A DNA stretch of 64,000 nt. Origin: Microbulbifer sp. SAOS-129_SWC. Its GTDB lineage: Bacteria > Pseudomonadota > Gammaproteobacteria > Pseudomonadales > Cellvibrionaceae. The translations under genes and the position numbers were made by a program. The stretch is taken from NCBI RefSeq assembly GCF_039696035.1, contig NZ_CP155567.1, forward strand, positions 2,165,001 through 2,229,000. The letters run 5' to 3'. A model generated the notes under the pieces. That model worked only from the letters and a program-made list of their open reading frames with translations. It searched no databases and was not told the DNA's origin. The stretch's first letter is position 1, and each line of letters starts with the position of its first letter. Of the stretch, positions 7,488-19,538 are shown in pieces.

Positions 7488-9142
7488 TCCACGTGCAGCA
7501 CGCGGTGTGGAATCTGGTGGCGGGCAAAGTAGGCCAGCCAGCGCTGCTGGTTCTGCTGCAGGCGGTCGCCGGGGCCCTTGATCTCCACCAGTTCATAGCC
7601 GCCCTCGGCCGGAAACAGGATCAGGTCCGGCAGCCCGCTGCGGTGCTCGGTGATATCGCCGAGCAGGCGGCGGAACAGCGCCTGCCAGTGTTCGATGGGG
7701 ATACGCTGCAACGCCAGTTGCAGCAGCTCGACCGGCAGCGCCTCCCAGGCCACCAGCGGATTGGCGATACCGAATTTGTCGTCGTAGTGCTGCCACACGC
7801 GCTGCGCCAGCTGCGCGCTATCCAGTTCCGCCAGGCGCTGTTCGAAGGCGGCGCGGCGCTGCGGGTAAAAATCGGCGCTGCGGAAATCGCTGGGGGCGAT
7901 CTGGAACGGATTGAAGAAGGCGCCGGGCACCGGGGCGAACAGGATGTCCCAGATATAGAGCCCGAGCACACCGTTGATCAGCGTGTTTTCCACATAAAAA
8001 CACTGTGCGGTGCTCGCCTCCGTTTGCAGGTGGGCGGCGGCGAGCAATTCCACCCGTTCCGCCAGCTGCGGCAGCACGGCGGTTTCGGTGGGCGGCCGGT
8101 AGCGCGCCGGCGCCGGCCAGGTATGTGCGTGTACGGTGCGCTTGGCGCTGCGGTGGCCGAAGCTCTCGGCAAACAGCTGTTCGGCCTCGCACAGCGGCGC
8201 GGCGAGGATTTCCCGGCACAGCTCCAGGCCGCGGTCGACATCGCCGCGCTTGATCGCGATACGCGCGCGGCGCTCCCGTGCCGGCGGGCGGCTGCAGTGC
8301 CGGTACAGCTGTTCGGCCGCGTCCAGTGCGTCCAGCCGCTCCAGTTGGCGCGCCAGGGTCAGGCGCAGGCGGTCGAGGCGTCGCGCCAGTGCCGCGTCGC
8401 CCTCAATACCTTCTAAATCGTCAGGCAGTTGTGCGGCCAGCGCCAGGATCGCGTCGGCGCCGGTCTCCAGCGCGTCGTCCAGCTGCGCCAGGCAGTCGTA
8501 GTAGCGCAGGTGGCGCTCAATCTGTGCGCGGCTGGTGAACGGCAGGTGCTGTGCGTCGAGCGGATAGCGCTCGTAGCGGTAGAGGCCCAGGTCGCGCAGC
8601 ACATAATCGGTCAGGTCCTGGTTCAGGTTGCCGAAGAAGCACAGCTTGAAGGTATCGAAATGCTCGGCGGCCTGCACCGCGAGGATCGTGTCCGCGCCGA
8701 GCAGCGCAGCGGTTTGCGGCGGCTGTTGCAGCAGCGCCTGCTCCACATCCGGGCGCTTCAGGGTTTTCGCCAGTGGCGCCGGGCTCGCGGCGAGCAGTTC
8801 CGCCTTGGTGAACAGCGGCAGCAGTTGTTCCAGCGCCAGGGCTGGATTGCGCTGCAACAACCCGGCGGCTACCAGCCGTTCGGCGGCCTGCGGCAGGTCC
8901 GCGATTTCGGCATAGTGCAGCTTGTGCAGGCGAAACAGTGCGCCAGCAGAGGAGGGCACGCCCTTGCGCGACAGCAGCCGTACATACAGGCGCTGGCTGT
9001 CGATATCCAGGGTGTCGAAGGTTTGCTGGAACTGGTGCTCGCCGTCCGACAGCAGTGCGGCGTAGCGGTCGGCGACAAAGTCCACCAGCGCACGGAAGTT
9101 GGACAAATAGTAATCGGGTGCCAGTTCTATCGGGTCGGCCAT
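7472..9142 (-). CDS. FAN1-like VRR-NUC nuclease
   Basis: Codes for 556 residues from ATG 9142, first gene of the repair operon. The C-terminal 100 residues carry the VRR-NUC PD-(D/E)XK fold: GLPDLILFPAEGG supplies the Asp and YELVEIKGPGDRL supplies the Glu and Lys, followed by NQQRWLAYF. The upstream region is helical with repeats rich in Ala/Leu and matches the length and layout of bacterial FAN1 homologues, structure-selective 5' flap nucleases that incise near DNA crosslinks. No UBZ domain is present, as usual in bacteria. Its coupling to an Fe-S helicase suggests crosslink or flap repair. Confidence 0.85.
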   Translation of the reverse strand: MADPIELAPDYYLSNFRALVDFVADRYAALLSDGEHQFQQTFDTLDIDSQRLYVRLLSRKGVPSSAGALFRLHKLHYAEIADLPQAAERLVAAGLLQRNPALALEQLLPLFTKAELLAASPAPLAKTLKRPDVEQALLQQPPQTAALLGADTILAVQAAEHFDTFKLCFFGNLNQDLTDYVLRDLGLYRYERYPLDAQHLPFTSRAQIERHLRYYDCLAQLDDALETGADAILALAAQLPDDLEGIEGDAALARRLDRLRLTLARQLERLDALDAAEQLYRHCSRPPARERRARIAIKRGDVDRGLELCREILAAPLCEAEQLFAESFGHRSAKRTVHAHTWPAPARYRPPTETAVLPQLAERVELLAAAHLQTEASTAQCFYVENTLINGVLGLYIWDILFAPVPGAFFNPFQIAPSDFRSADFYPQRRAAFEQRLAELDSAQLAQRVWQHYDDKFGIANPLVAWEALPVELLQLALQRIPIEHWQALFRRLLGDITEHRSGLPDLILFPAEGGYELVEIKGPGDRLQQNQQRWLAYFARHQIPHRVLHVEWQQP

Positions 9143-9366
9143 GGGTACTGCGCGGTTTGCGGTGATTTGCAGGGTCGGGGAGCTGTACGGTTATACAGCA
9201 TGCGGCGGTTGCGGACAAACGCGGGGGCGACTGCGTGGCCACGGCTGCGGCCCGCATGCGGCGCGTGGCCAATGGGCAGAATGACGGCTGCGAGCACCTG
9301 ATATCGCCACGCGCCGGCGCCGCCTTCCTATGCTGTAGGGATCAAATCCCAGCCCGATGGATACAG

Positions 9367-12247
<2,881 letters not shown>

Positions 12248-12266
12248 GGCGATTCGGGAGAATGCA

Positions 12267-12539
12267 ATGAAAGATCGCGAGCGCGAACTGCGCGAGCGGG
12301 TCGAGCGCCAGGCAAAACGCATGAAGCGCGCGGAGAAAGAGCGCCCGACGCTGATCGCGCAGACGATCTACCTCGGCACCCTGGGGCTGGTATTTGTGTT
12401 GCCGGTAGTGGCCGGCGCCTATCTCGGCCACTGGCTCGACAGCCTGCTGGCCGGCTATTCCACCCGCTGGACCCTGAGCCTGATTTTTATCGGCGTGGTG
12501 GTCGGTGCCATCAATGTCTATCTGCTGATCCGGGAGTGA
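12267..12539 (+). CDS. atpQ: N-type ATPase accessory membrane protein AtpQ/AtpI-like
   Basis: Codes for 90 residues from ATG 12267, six bases after GGGAG. A charged N-terminal 30 residues (many Arg, Glu, Lys) precede two membrane helices, LGTLGLVFVLPVVAGAYLG and LSLIFIGVVVGAINVYLLI. This is the AtpI-like protein of N-ATPase operons, thought to help assemble the c-ring or take up Mg2+. The operon then goes straight to atpB after three bases, whereas N-ATPase operons usually have atpR at this point. Confidence 0.75.
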   Translation: MKDRERELRERVERQAKRMKRAEKERPTLIAQTIYLGTLGLVFVLPVVAGAYLGHWLDSLLAGYSTRWTLSLIFIGVVVGAINVYLLIRE

Positions 12540-12542
12540 GCC

Positions 12543-13268
12543 GTGGACCAGAGCGCAATTGTCCCCGTGGTGCTGTTTCACCTGGGGCCGCTGCAGATTA
12601 CCGTCACGGTGGTGACCACCTGGGCCATTATCGCGTTGCTGGTGCTTGCCGCCTGGTTGCTGGCGCGGCGCCTGCGGGTGAAACAGCCGGGGCGTGTGCA
12701 GACGCTGGCCGAAGGCGCCGTGTTGGCGATGGAAGACGCGGTGCGCGCAGTGGCGCCGGACCACGTGAAACTGCTGCTGCCGTTTATCGCCAGCCTGTGG
12801 GTGTTCCTGGTGGTGGCCAACCTGAGCGGGCTGATACCGGGCGTGCACTCGCCCACGCGCGATCTGTCCGCCACCGCGGCGCTGGCGATCCTGGTGTTTC
12901 TGTCCACGCACTGGTTCGGTATCCGCAACCAGGGCCTGAAAAGCTACCTGCGCCACTATCTGGTGCCCAGCCCGCTGCTGTTGCCGTTTCACCTGATGAG
13001 TGAAATTACCCGCACCGTGGCGCTGGCGGTGCGCCTGTTCGGCAACATCATGAGCCTGGAAATGACCGCGCTGCTGGTCCTGCTGGTGGCCGGCTTCCTC
13101 GCCCCGGTTCCTATACTGATGCTGCATGTGATCGAGGCGCTGGTGCAGGCCTATATCTTCGGCATGCTGGCGCTGATCTATATTGCCGGTGGCCTGCAGT
13201 CGCAGCAGCTGCGCCAGCAACAGCGGGAGCGAGAGGAGGAGCGCGGCAATGGGCGTGGGGAAGAATGA
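12543..13268 (+). CDS. atpB: N-type ATPase subunit a
   Basis: Codes for 241 residues from GTG 12543, three bases after atpQ. Five to six membrane helices are visible. The essential Arg is in TVALAVRLFGNIMSLEM, equivalent to Arg210 of the E. coli subunit. GLIPGVHSPTRDLSATAALAI matches the family region between helices. Subunit a forms the ion half-channels beside the c-ring. The C-terminus is an Arg/Gln/Glu-rich tail (QQLRQQQREREEERGNG) of low complexity that may be locally variable. Confidence 0.9.
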   Translation: MDQSAIVPVVLFHLGPLQITVTVVTTWAIIALLVLAAWLLARRLRVKQPGRVQTLAEGAVLAMEDAVRAVAPDHVKLLLPFIASLWVFLVVANLSGLIPGVHSPTRDLSATAALAILVFLSTHWFGIRNQGLKSYLRHYLVPSPLLLPFHLMSEITRTVALAVRLFGNIMSLEMTALLVLLVAGFLAPVPILMLHVIEALVQAYIFGMLALIYIAGGLQSQQLRQQQREREEERGNGRGEE

Positions 13269-13562
<294 letters not shown>

Positions 13563-13578
13563 ACGGAGGAGTGCGGCG

Positions 13579-14343
13579 GTGGAACTGAACTGGTCGACCT
13601 TCCTGCTGGAAATCGTCAATTTCCTGGTCCTGGTATGGCTGCTGAAACGCTTTTTTTACAAGCCGGTGCAGCAGGTGATTGCGCGCCGCCAGCAGGGCAT
13701 CGAGCAGCGCGTGGCCGCCGCAGAAAAAATGCAACAGGAAGCGCAGCAGCTGCAGCAGCGTTACGAGGGGCGCCTGCAGGAATGGGAGCAGGAACAGCGG
13801 CAGGCGCGCACCGCACTGCAGGAGGCCTTGCGGGCCGAACGCAGCCAGCGCGAGCAGGAACTGGACGGCCAGCTGCAGCAGCAGCGCCAGCGGGCGCAGG
13901 CAGTGGCCGAGCGCCACGAGCGCGAGCGGGTGCAGCAACTGGAGCGGCGCGCGCTGGAGCAGGGCGGTGAGTTCGCCGCGCGGCTGCTGCAGCAGGGTGC
14001 CGGGCCGGAGCTCGAAGGGCGCCTGCAGGCGCTGCTGGTCGAGGCGCTGGCGGATCTCCCCGACGAACAACTGGCTGCACTGCGCGCGGAGCTGGCCGAA
14101 AGTCCCGGCGCCGTGGAGGTGGCCAGTGCCTTTCCGCTGCCACAGGCGCAGCGCAGTGAATTGACCGAGGCGCTGCAGGAGCTGACCCCACAACCGCTGC
14201 AATGCCACTTTGTCGAGGATCCGGATCTGGTGGCGGGGCTGCGCATCGGCATCGGCGCCTGGGTGCTTGACTGCAACATCAGCGCGGAGCTGCGCGGTTT
14301 CGCGCAGGCGGCGCCGCTCACTGCCGAGCGTGCGTCCCCGTGA
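13579..14343 (+). CDS. atpF: N-type ATPase subunit b with delta-like C-terminus
   Basis: Codes for 254 residues from GTG 13579 behind GGAGGAG. Residues 5-25 form a membrane helix ([19 protein letters not shown]), then a long Gln/Glu/Arg-rich coiled coil to about residue 150. The last 100 residues resemble subunit delta, with [19 protein letters not shown] corresponding to the delta signature. No separate delta gene exists in the operon, so this protein probably acts as both stator stalk and delta. The stop overlaps the atpA start (GTGA). Confidence 0.85.
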   Translation: MELNWSTFLLEIVNFLVLVWLLKRFFYKPVQQVIARRQQGIEQRVAAAEKMQQEAQQLQQRYEGRLQEWEQEQRQARTALQEALRAERSQREQELDGQLQQQRQRAQAVAERHERERVQQLERRALEQGGEFAARLLQQGAGPELEGRLQALLVEALADLPDEQLAALRAELAESPGAVEVASAFPLPQAQRSELTEALQELTPQPLQCHFVEDPDLVAGLRIGIGAWVLDCNISAELRGFAQAAPLTAERASP

Positions 14344-15884
14344 ACAAGGGCGAGGCCGACAGCAACAACAATGGCGACAGCAACCGCGACACTAACGGCG
14401 AGCGTGGCGGTGAGAGCAGCGGCCTCGCGCGCCGTGCCCGCTGGCTGCGGCACTATCGCCCGCAATTGCGCCTGCGCGAGCAGGGCAGGCTGGTTTCCGT
14501 GGGCGACGGCATCGCCTGGGTCAGCGGCCTGCCCACCGCGGCAATGGACGATGTGGTGGTCTTCGACGACGGCAGCCGCGGCCAGGTGTTCGACCTTACC
14601 GGTACACTGGTGGGGGTGGTGCTGCTGCTGGAAACCGCGGAGCTCACCGCCGGCACCGCGGCGCGGCTGCATGAACGCGCGCTGGCCATTGGGGTCGGCG
14701 ATGCGCTGCTGGGGCGGGTCATCGATCCACTGGGCAATCCCCTCGATGGCGGCGCGGCCCCCGAATGCAGCGACTGGCGCCCCCTGGAGAGCGGCTCGCC
14801 GGGCATTGTCGAGCGCGACTTCGTCAACCAGCCGCTGTACACCGGCAGCAAGGTGCTGGACACGCTGATTCCGGTAGGTCGTGGCCAGCGCCAGTTGCTG
14901 ATCGGCGACGAGGGGCTGGGGCGCAGCTCGCTGGCGCTGGATACGGTGATCAACCAGCGCGGGCAGGGGGTTTACTGTATCTACGTGCTGATCGGGCAGA
15001 AGCGCTCCGCGGTAGTGGACACCATCGACCTGCTGCGCGACTACGACGCATTGGAATACACCACGGTGGTCGTGGCCGAAGCCAGCGCGCTGCCCGGCCT
15101 GCAGCACCTGGCACCCTTTACCGGCTGTGCCCTCGCCGAGCACTGGATGCGGGGCGGGCAGCACACGCTGGTGATCTACGACGATCTCTCCACCCACGCC
15201 AAGACCTATCGCGAGCTGTCGCTGCTGCTGCGCCGCCCGCCGGGCCGCGAGGCCTATCCCGGCGACATCTTCTCGGTGCACGCGCGCCTGCTCGAGCGCG
15301 CCACCTGCCTGCGTGCGGAAGCGGGCGGCGGCAGCATGACCGCGCTGCCGATCGTTGAGACCCAGCAGGGCGAGATCGCGGCCTATATTCCCACCAACCT
15401 GATTTCCATTACCGATGGCCAGGTGTACCTGGACCGGGAACTGTTCGCCGGCGGCTTTCGCCCCGCCATCGACATCGGCAAGTCGGTGTCGCGCATCGGC
15501 GGCCGCGCCCAGCACGCCGCGATCAAGCGCGAAGCGGGGCGTATGAAGCTGGATTACCTGCAGTTCCTCGAACTGGAAATGTTTACCCGTTTCGGCGCCA
15601 AACTGGAGGCGGCCATGGAACGGGCCATCCGCCGCGGCCGGGTATTGCGTGAATTATTCAAACAGGAACGGCTGGTGCCGCTGCCAATCGAGTTCCAGCT
15701 CGCGTGGATGATCGCGTTCAATGACGGACTGCTCGATGCGCTGGCCCCCCGGTCGGTGCCCAAAGTGCTGGCACAGCTGCGCGCCGAACAGGCCGACTCC
15801 GATTTGACTCTGGATGACGGGCGCCAGCGCTGGCAGGCCGCGGTGCGCGGTTGGCTCGCCCAAATGGCGGAAGTCCCGCAGTGA
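14340..15884 (+). CDS. atpA: N-type ATPase subunit alpha, degenerate P-loop
   Basis: Codes for 514 residues from GTG 14340. A low-complexity Asn/Asp/Gly/Glu N-terminus of about 28 residues precedes the usual beta-barrel ([14 protein letters not shown]). The nucleotide domain is clearly alpha-type ([43 protein letters not shown]). The P-loop that normally reads GDRQTGKT is GDEGLGRSS, so the Lys is replaced by Arg and Thr by Ser, and the Walker B neighbour SK is ST. Alpha sites are non-catalytic, so the enzyme may still work with weakened nucleotide binding. Start overlaps atpF; the stop overlaps atpG. Confidence 0.92.
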   Translation: MNKGEADSNNNGDSNRDTNGERGGESSGLARRARWLRHYRPQLRLREQGRLVSVGDGIAWVSGLPTAAMDDVVVFDDGSRGQVFDLTGTLVGVVLLLETAELTAGTAARLHERALAIGVGDALLGRVIDPLGNPLDGGAAPECSDWRPLESGSPGIVERDFVNQPLYTGSKVLDTLIPVGRGQRQLLIGDEGLGRSSLALDTVINQRGQGVYCIYVLIGQKRSAVVDTIDLLRDYDALEYTTVVVAEASALPGLQHLAPFTGCALAEHWMRGGQHTLVIYDDLSTHAKTYRELSLLLRRPPGREAYPGDIFSVHARLLERATCLRAEAGGGSMTALPIVETQQGEIAAYIPTNLISITDGQVYLDRELFAGGFRPAIDIGKSVSRIGGRAQHAAIKREAGRMKLDYLQFLELEMFTRFGAKLEAAMERAIRRGRVLRELFKQERLVPLPIEFQLAWMIAFNDGLLDALAPRSVPKVLAQLRAEQADSDLTLDDGRQRWQAAVRGWLAQMAEVPQ

Positions 15885-16762
15885 GCCGCCGCCGCGCGCT
15901 GGAATACCACCGCGAGAAACTGGGGGAAGCGCGTGAAATCGTCTCGTCGATGAAATCCTTGGCATTTATGGAAACACACCGCGTAGGGCGATTCCTGGAT
16001 AGCCAGCGCCGCGTGGTGCGCACGGTGGAAGAGGCCGCGGCCGACTTCCTGTCCTTCTACCCGGAGACGCTCTATGCCGAAGGCGTAGCGGCGCCATCGA
16101 GGAGGGTGTTCCTGCTGCTGGGCTCTGAACGCGGCTTCTGCGGCAATTTCAATGAGACGCTGATCGATGAATTGACACAGCAGCTGCGCGCCGAGCCCGC
16201 AGGGGAGGTGGGTATTATCGCCTGTGGCAGCAAGCTGTGCGCACGGCTCGCTGATCACCCGCAACTGCTTGCGGCCGTAGAGGGTGCCGCCGTCAGCGAT
16301 GAGGTGGAGGACACCCTGCAGCGCCTGCTACAGCCGCTCGACACGCTGCAGCAACGCGAGGGCACCATGAGCCTGCGCGCGCTCAACCACGAACCCGAAC
16401 GCGACACGGTGCTGAGCCGTGACCTGCTACCGCCGTTCACCCAACTGCCGGCCCCCGCGGGCGACTTTCACTACCCACCACAACTCAATCTGTCCCCGGC
16501 AGACTTCCTGCTGGCACTGGTGGAACAGTATCTGTTCGCCGCCCTGCACGAAATGCTCTATGTCTCGCTGATGGCGGAAAACCAGCGGCGCATGCAGCAC
16601 CTGGAAGGTGCCGTGCGGTTCCTGGACGACAAACTGGAAGCGCTGCGCCGGCGCGGCAACCAGCTGCGCCAGGAGGAGATTACCGAGGAAATCGAGGTGA
16701 TACTGCTCAGTGCGGACAATGCTGGTGCCGGTTCTCCGTTGCCGGTGCGGGGCAGGGAGTAG
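15881..16762 (+). CDS. atpG: N-type ATPase subunit gamma
   Basis: Codes for 293 residues from GTG 15881, overlapping atpA by four bases. The N-terminal helix ([15 protein letters not shown]) and C-terminal helix ([20 protein letters not shown]) form the rotating coiled coil; [15 protein letters not shown] matches the gamma core. It is the rotor shaft connecting F1 to the c-ring and the last gene of the operon. No terminator is obvious; a 16-bp palindrome lies 28 bases after the stop. Confidence 0.9.
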   Translation: MSRRRALEYHREKLGEAREIVSSMKSLAFMETHRVGRFLDSQRRVVRTVEEAAADFLSFYPETLYAEGVAAPSRRVFLLLGSERGFCGNFNETLIDELTQQLRAEPAGEVGIIACGSKLCARLADHPQLLAAVEGAAVSDEVEDTLQRLLQPLDTLQQREGTMSLRALNHEPERDTVLSRDLLPPFTQLPAPAGDFHYPPQLNLSPADFLLALVEQYLFAALHEMLYVSLMAENQRRMQHLEGAVRFLDDKLEALRRRGNQLRQEEITEEIEVILLSADNAGAGSPLPVRGRE

Positions 16763-16789
16763 CGTTTACAGGCTTCTTGATTGGCCTCA

Positions 16790-16805
16790 ATACCGATATC
16801 GGTAT
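16790..16805. promoter_or_regulatory. Perfect 16-bp palindrome after the ATPase operon
   Basis: ATACCGATATCGGTAT is a perfect palindrome without a loop and without a following T-run, so a protein-binding site is more likely than a terminator. It lies between two convergent gene groups. No regulator can be assigned. Confidence 0.3.
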
Positions 16806-16889
16806 AGTGAAAGATCTGTAAATGACTTTTTGCCGCATTGTCTGCAGTGTAAAAATTGTACTGATGCGGCAGCCGCGTAAGTAAACCTG

Positions 16890-17456
16890 TTAAAAATCAT
16901 TAACTTTTTTATAGTCAGTCGGGCAGGCTTTGGTTTCATCTCTGGTATCACACACGTAGATCCCCGCCAGTCTGGAAACCCAGGTAGAGACGTCAGGTTT
17001 AACCTCATCTCCTCGCCATACTTTCCGGATATGGTAGAAGCTATCCTTACCCTGGATAAGCAAATTGATCATTTGCGCCTTAAAGCCCTGACCGGTCTCG
17101 CATTCGGTGCGCCAGAAAAGCGAGGGGTAGTTGCGATTAGCAATCGGCTGTAAATCGATACTCTTGAATCGTTTGGTGCAGGACTTTTTCCCCGGAGCAT
17201 CGTTCAGGGTGCGCATGGATATAAGAGATTTCGTCAGACCCGGGTATACAGTGACAACGTAGGAGTCATTGAATCCGTACTGCTTGCTCCGCCACATCAT
17301 TCCCCGTTCATCTGGTGTGTCCTTTCGTAAAAGCTCCCACTGATTCTCTGCAGGCTTATATGGCGTGACAAGGTTTTCACCCTGGCGCCAGTCGTCAGCT
17401 ATCAGTAAGCCTGGAAGCAGGCTGAATAGCAGCGCAATGAGACGATATTTCTTCAT
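16890..17456 (-). CDS. Exported hypothetical protein
   Basis: Codes for 188 residues from ATG 17456 (MKKYRLIALLFSLLPGLLIA); the frame extends seven codons upstream but the signal peptide begins here. The mature part has four Cys residues that could form disulfides (KKSCTKRF, WRTECETG, IYVCDTRD, KACPTDY). No known family recognised. It is the last of a run of small minus-strand genes with lower GC than the ATPase operon. Confidence 0.65.
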   Translation of the reverse strand: MKKYRLIALLFSLLPGLLIADDWRQGENLVTPYKPAENQWELLRKDTPDERGMMWRSKQYGFNDSYVVTVYPGLTKSLISMRTLNDAPGKKSCTKRFKSIDLQPIANRNYPSLFWRTECETGQGFKAQMINLLIQGKDSFYHIRKVWRGDEVKPDVSTWVSRLAGIYVCDTRDETKACPTDYKKVNDF

Positions 17457-17554
17457 AATTCTTCCTGTACGTGGCACCCAGAGGCGAATAGTGACTAAGT
17501 TGTTGGCTAGCCTTGTTGGTGGCAGGGAGACATTCCTTAGAGCCTGGTTGAGCG

Positions 17555-18022
17555 CTACAAACCGTGATGTCGCCGCAGATGCTTGATAAGCCCGTTGTCA
17601 TCAAATTCCAGGGAGACAATGTTTGTACTGGTGTACTCAACCACCTTTTTCAGGTGAGACGGCTTCACTTTAGCGTGCTCAGTATATTTGATGAAGACAA
17701 CATTGCGGCCAAACATCAACTGATCTATTTTTATTTTGCAGAAGTAAACTTTATCCGCCAGCTTGGTGATCATGCCTTGTCTGAGGTCGGACTTCTTTGT
17801 AACGGTAACGTTATATTTTACATGTTCGTCAATAAAGTCATCGGAGAATAAGGAAATAAAGTTGTCAATGTCCTTTATGGTTGTACCGGGCTGTTGCCTC
17901 GCATTCTTTGCCTGGATGAATTCTTCCGCTTTCTGTTGCAGCTCTGCTTGAGACAAGGGTGCGTTAGCCAGCACTGATGCTGAAAGGCAGAATAGAATAA
18001 TAACCGATATTAAAATTTTCAT
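17555..18022 (-). CDS. Exported NTF2/SnoaL-like protein
   Basis: Codes for 155 residues. The signal peptide MKILISVIILFCLSASVLA is followed by a helix (AELQQKAEEFIQAKNARQQ) and a segment TTIKDIDNFISLFSDDFIDEH typical of nuclear-transport-factor-2-like (SnoaL) folds, ending with the strand VSLEFDDNGLIKHLRRH. Such small cone-shaped domains bind ligands or act in the periplasm; the specific function is unknown. Confidence 0.6.
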   Translation of the reverse strand: MKILISVIILFCLSASVLANAPLSQAELQQKAEEFIQAKNARQQPGTTIKDIDNFISLFSDDFIDEHVKYNVTVTKKSDLRQGMITKLADKVYFCKIKIDQLMFGRNVVFIKYTEHAKVKPSHLKKVVEYTSTNIVSLEFDDNGLIKHLRRHHGL

Positions 18023-18131
18023 TATTATTATCCCTATTATTTTGCGCTTAGTATCTATTTTTCTGTAATCATGGGCCCGAAAATTTTCTTAAAGGTCGCC
18101 GCAGGCCAGGAAGGGCGGTAGTGCCTCTTTG

Positions 18132-18581
18132 CTACACATAGCTATTTTCAAGGAAGATGGTTAGCCATAGTGTAAAAGCAATAAAAAATAAATTGATGGC
18201 GCAACGAATGGTCCATGGATAGGTATGGTAAGAAAGTGAAAGGTATTTGGAAATAATAACGACCAGACCCATAAGTAAAAACCAGGGCGTAAAGAAGAAG
18301 ATGGCTTTCCATTTTGCCAGAGATACAGCGGCATCATGAATGGCACCGCTGACCATAAAAGTAAGGAGTACTGCTAACCAGTTTGGCAGGAACGCGTTAA
18401 GCGGCCTCATAACGTTACGAGACAGATAGAAGCCCCAAATGGGGTTCCAGTAATGCCAGAAAGCGGCGAATTCACCTGCTCCCAGAGAGCGAGATAACAT
18501 ATTCCGCATCGAACCAGTGGCGCCCAGGGCTACCCCGTTTCGCTTTTTGACATATCTTCCTAGCGAAACTGAATTTTGCAT
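18132..18581 (-). CDS. Small MBOAT-like membrane protein
   Basis: Codes for 149 residues from ATG 18581; the 21 codons upstream are not needed. Starts QNSVSLGRYVKKRNGVALG and contains SLGAGEFAAFWHYWNPIWG, then NVMRPLNAFLPNWLAV and SGAIHDAAVSL. The FWHYWN and SGxIHD motifs are those of membrane-bound O-acyltransferase C-terminal halves, with the conserved His. Full MBOAT enzymes have 400-500 residues, so this is either a compact relative or a remnant; I lean to a compact family. Four membrane helices are visible. Confidence 0.55.
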   Translation of the reverse strand: MQNSVSLGRYVKKRNGVALGATGSMRNMLSRSLGAGEFAAFWHYWNPIWGFYLSRNVMRPLNAFLPNWLAVLLTFMVSGAIHDAAVSLAKWKAIFFFTPWFLLMGLVVIISKYLSLSYHTYPWTIRCAINLFFIAFTLWLTIFLENSYV

Positions 18582-18710
18582 ATTGGTTCCATTCCCATAG
18601 TGCTTTGTTTGGCCGCAAATAAGTCCATTATCCATTTGTACCATAATTGGAATGTCGGGCTAGAGCAAAGAATATACAGTCTTTTCGGCGAATTACCGCA
18701 CAGTGCCAGC

Positions 18711-19127
18711 TTAATTCCATGGAATATATTCATAAACTTTGCCGCAATCGGTGAGTATTTCATCACACTGCTCTGGAATGCGCTTTAACTTTTGGTAAGA
18801 GTCGTTCAGCTCAATTATCTTGTATCTGTCTCTATATTCTACACTTTCCCCATCTACCCTATCTGTATAAATTATTTGGGTGTCTCCTTCGCACTCCCAA
18901 TAGCCGGTTTCTACTTGCTTGGTCTTGCCTGTGCCGGTGACATTTACTGAAACGATCTTAAACGTACCATCCTTGAAGAACTCAGAATAGGACTCGCGCT
19001 GAGCCGCCATGGTGTAATCAAATCCATCCATTCTCCATTTCCCAACGAGTAAGCTGCAGTCCGGCTCATCGGCGAATACGAAAGGCGGTAAGCTTAGAAA
19101 TATGGTTAGTAGGATTAATTTTTTCAT
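18711..19127 (-). CDS. Exported lipocalin-like hypothetical protein
   Basis: Codes for 138 residues. Signal peptide MKKLILLTIFLSLPPFVFA, then CSLLVGKWRMDGFDY and repeated beta strands (FFKDGTFKIVSVNV, GYWECEGDTQIIYTD, YRDRYKIIELNDSY), a pattern of small lipocalin-like periplasmic proteins. Cys residues near both ends may pair. No enzyme motif is visible. Confidence 0.6.
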   Translation of the reverse strand: MKKLILLTIFLSLPPFVFADEPDCSLLVGKWRMDGFDYTMAAQRESYSEFFKDGTFKIVSVNVTGTGKTKQVETGYWECEGDTQIIYTDRVDGESVEYRDRYKIIELNDSYQKLKRIPEQCDEILTDCGKVYEYIPWN

Positions 19128-19179
19128 GTCAAACTAGTTTTTCTCAGTGTTATCAGTTGGGGCATTCAGCGTGGCCTGC

Positions 19180-19390
19180 TTAAGTAGGAATTTGCGTATT
19201 GCTGCAATCCTGCTTTCCTAACCCATCCCTATAACCTTTCATTGTTGCCAGGCATTTATTCATGGCGTATATGGCAGGGTGACTATCTTTTCCATAAATA
19301 GTGAAGTGTCCCTTCTAGATGCTCACCGGGAGAGTCAGTAAAAGTAGACGTGGAGTGTATAACAAGTAAGAACGCTACGTATTTATTCAT
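19180..19390 (-). pseudogene. Frameshifted small secreted protein gene
   Basis: Reading the minus strand from ATG 19390 gives MNKYVAFLLVIHSTSTFTD and SPGEHLEG, after which a one-base shift in the GGG near 19310-19312 lets the frame continue as HFTIYGKDSHPAIYAMNKC, ATMKGYRDGLGK and QDCSNTQIPT to a TAA at 19180. The two frames together make a plausible protein of about 69 residues with a signal peptide and two Cys. Without the shift the first frame stops after 38 residues. It is either a recent pseudogene or a sequencing error in a G-run. The rest of the 19128-19538 gap shows nothing else. Confidence 0.45.
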
Positions 19391-19538
19391 GTCTTTACCG
19401 GGAATATAGTGCCGCGCCCTGGGTAATCCGGTTCGCGGCGTAGACATTGCCCCTAATGTACGTTTTTATACCTTGCCTGATCCAAGCCACGATTAATCCT
19501 TTAAGTCTTACGTTTCAATCTTCGGCGGCGACAGCAAT

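Noticed and set aside
5847..7532. 561-residue plus-strand frame opposite the helicase
   Set aside because: Antisense of a gene with intact helicase motifs; no domain.
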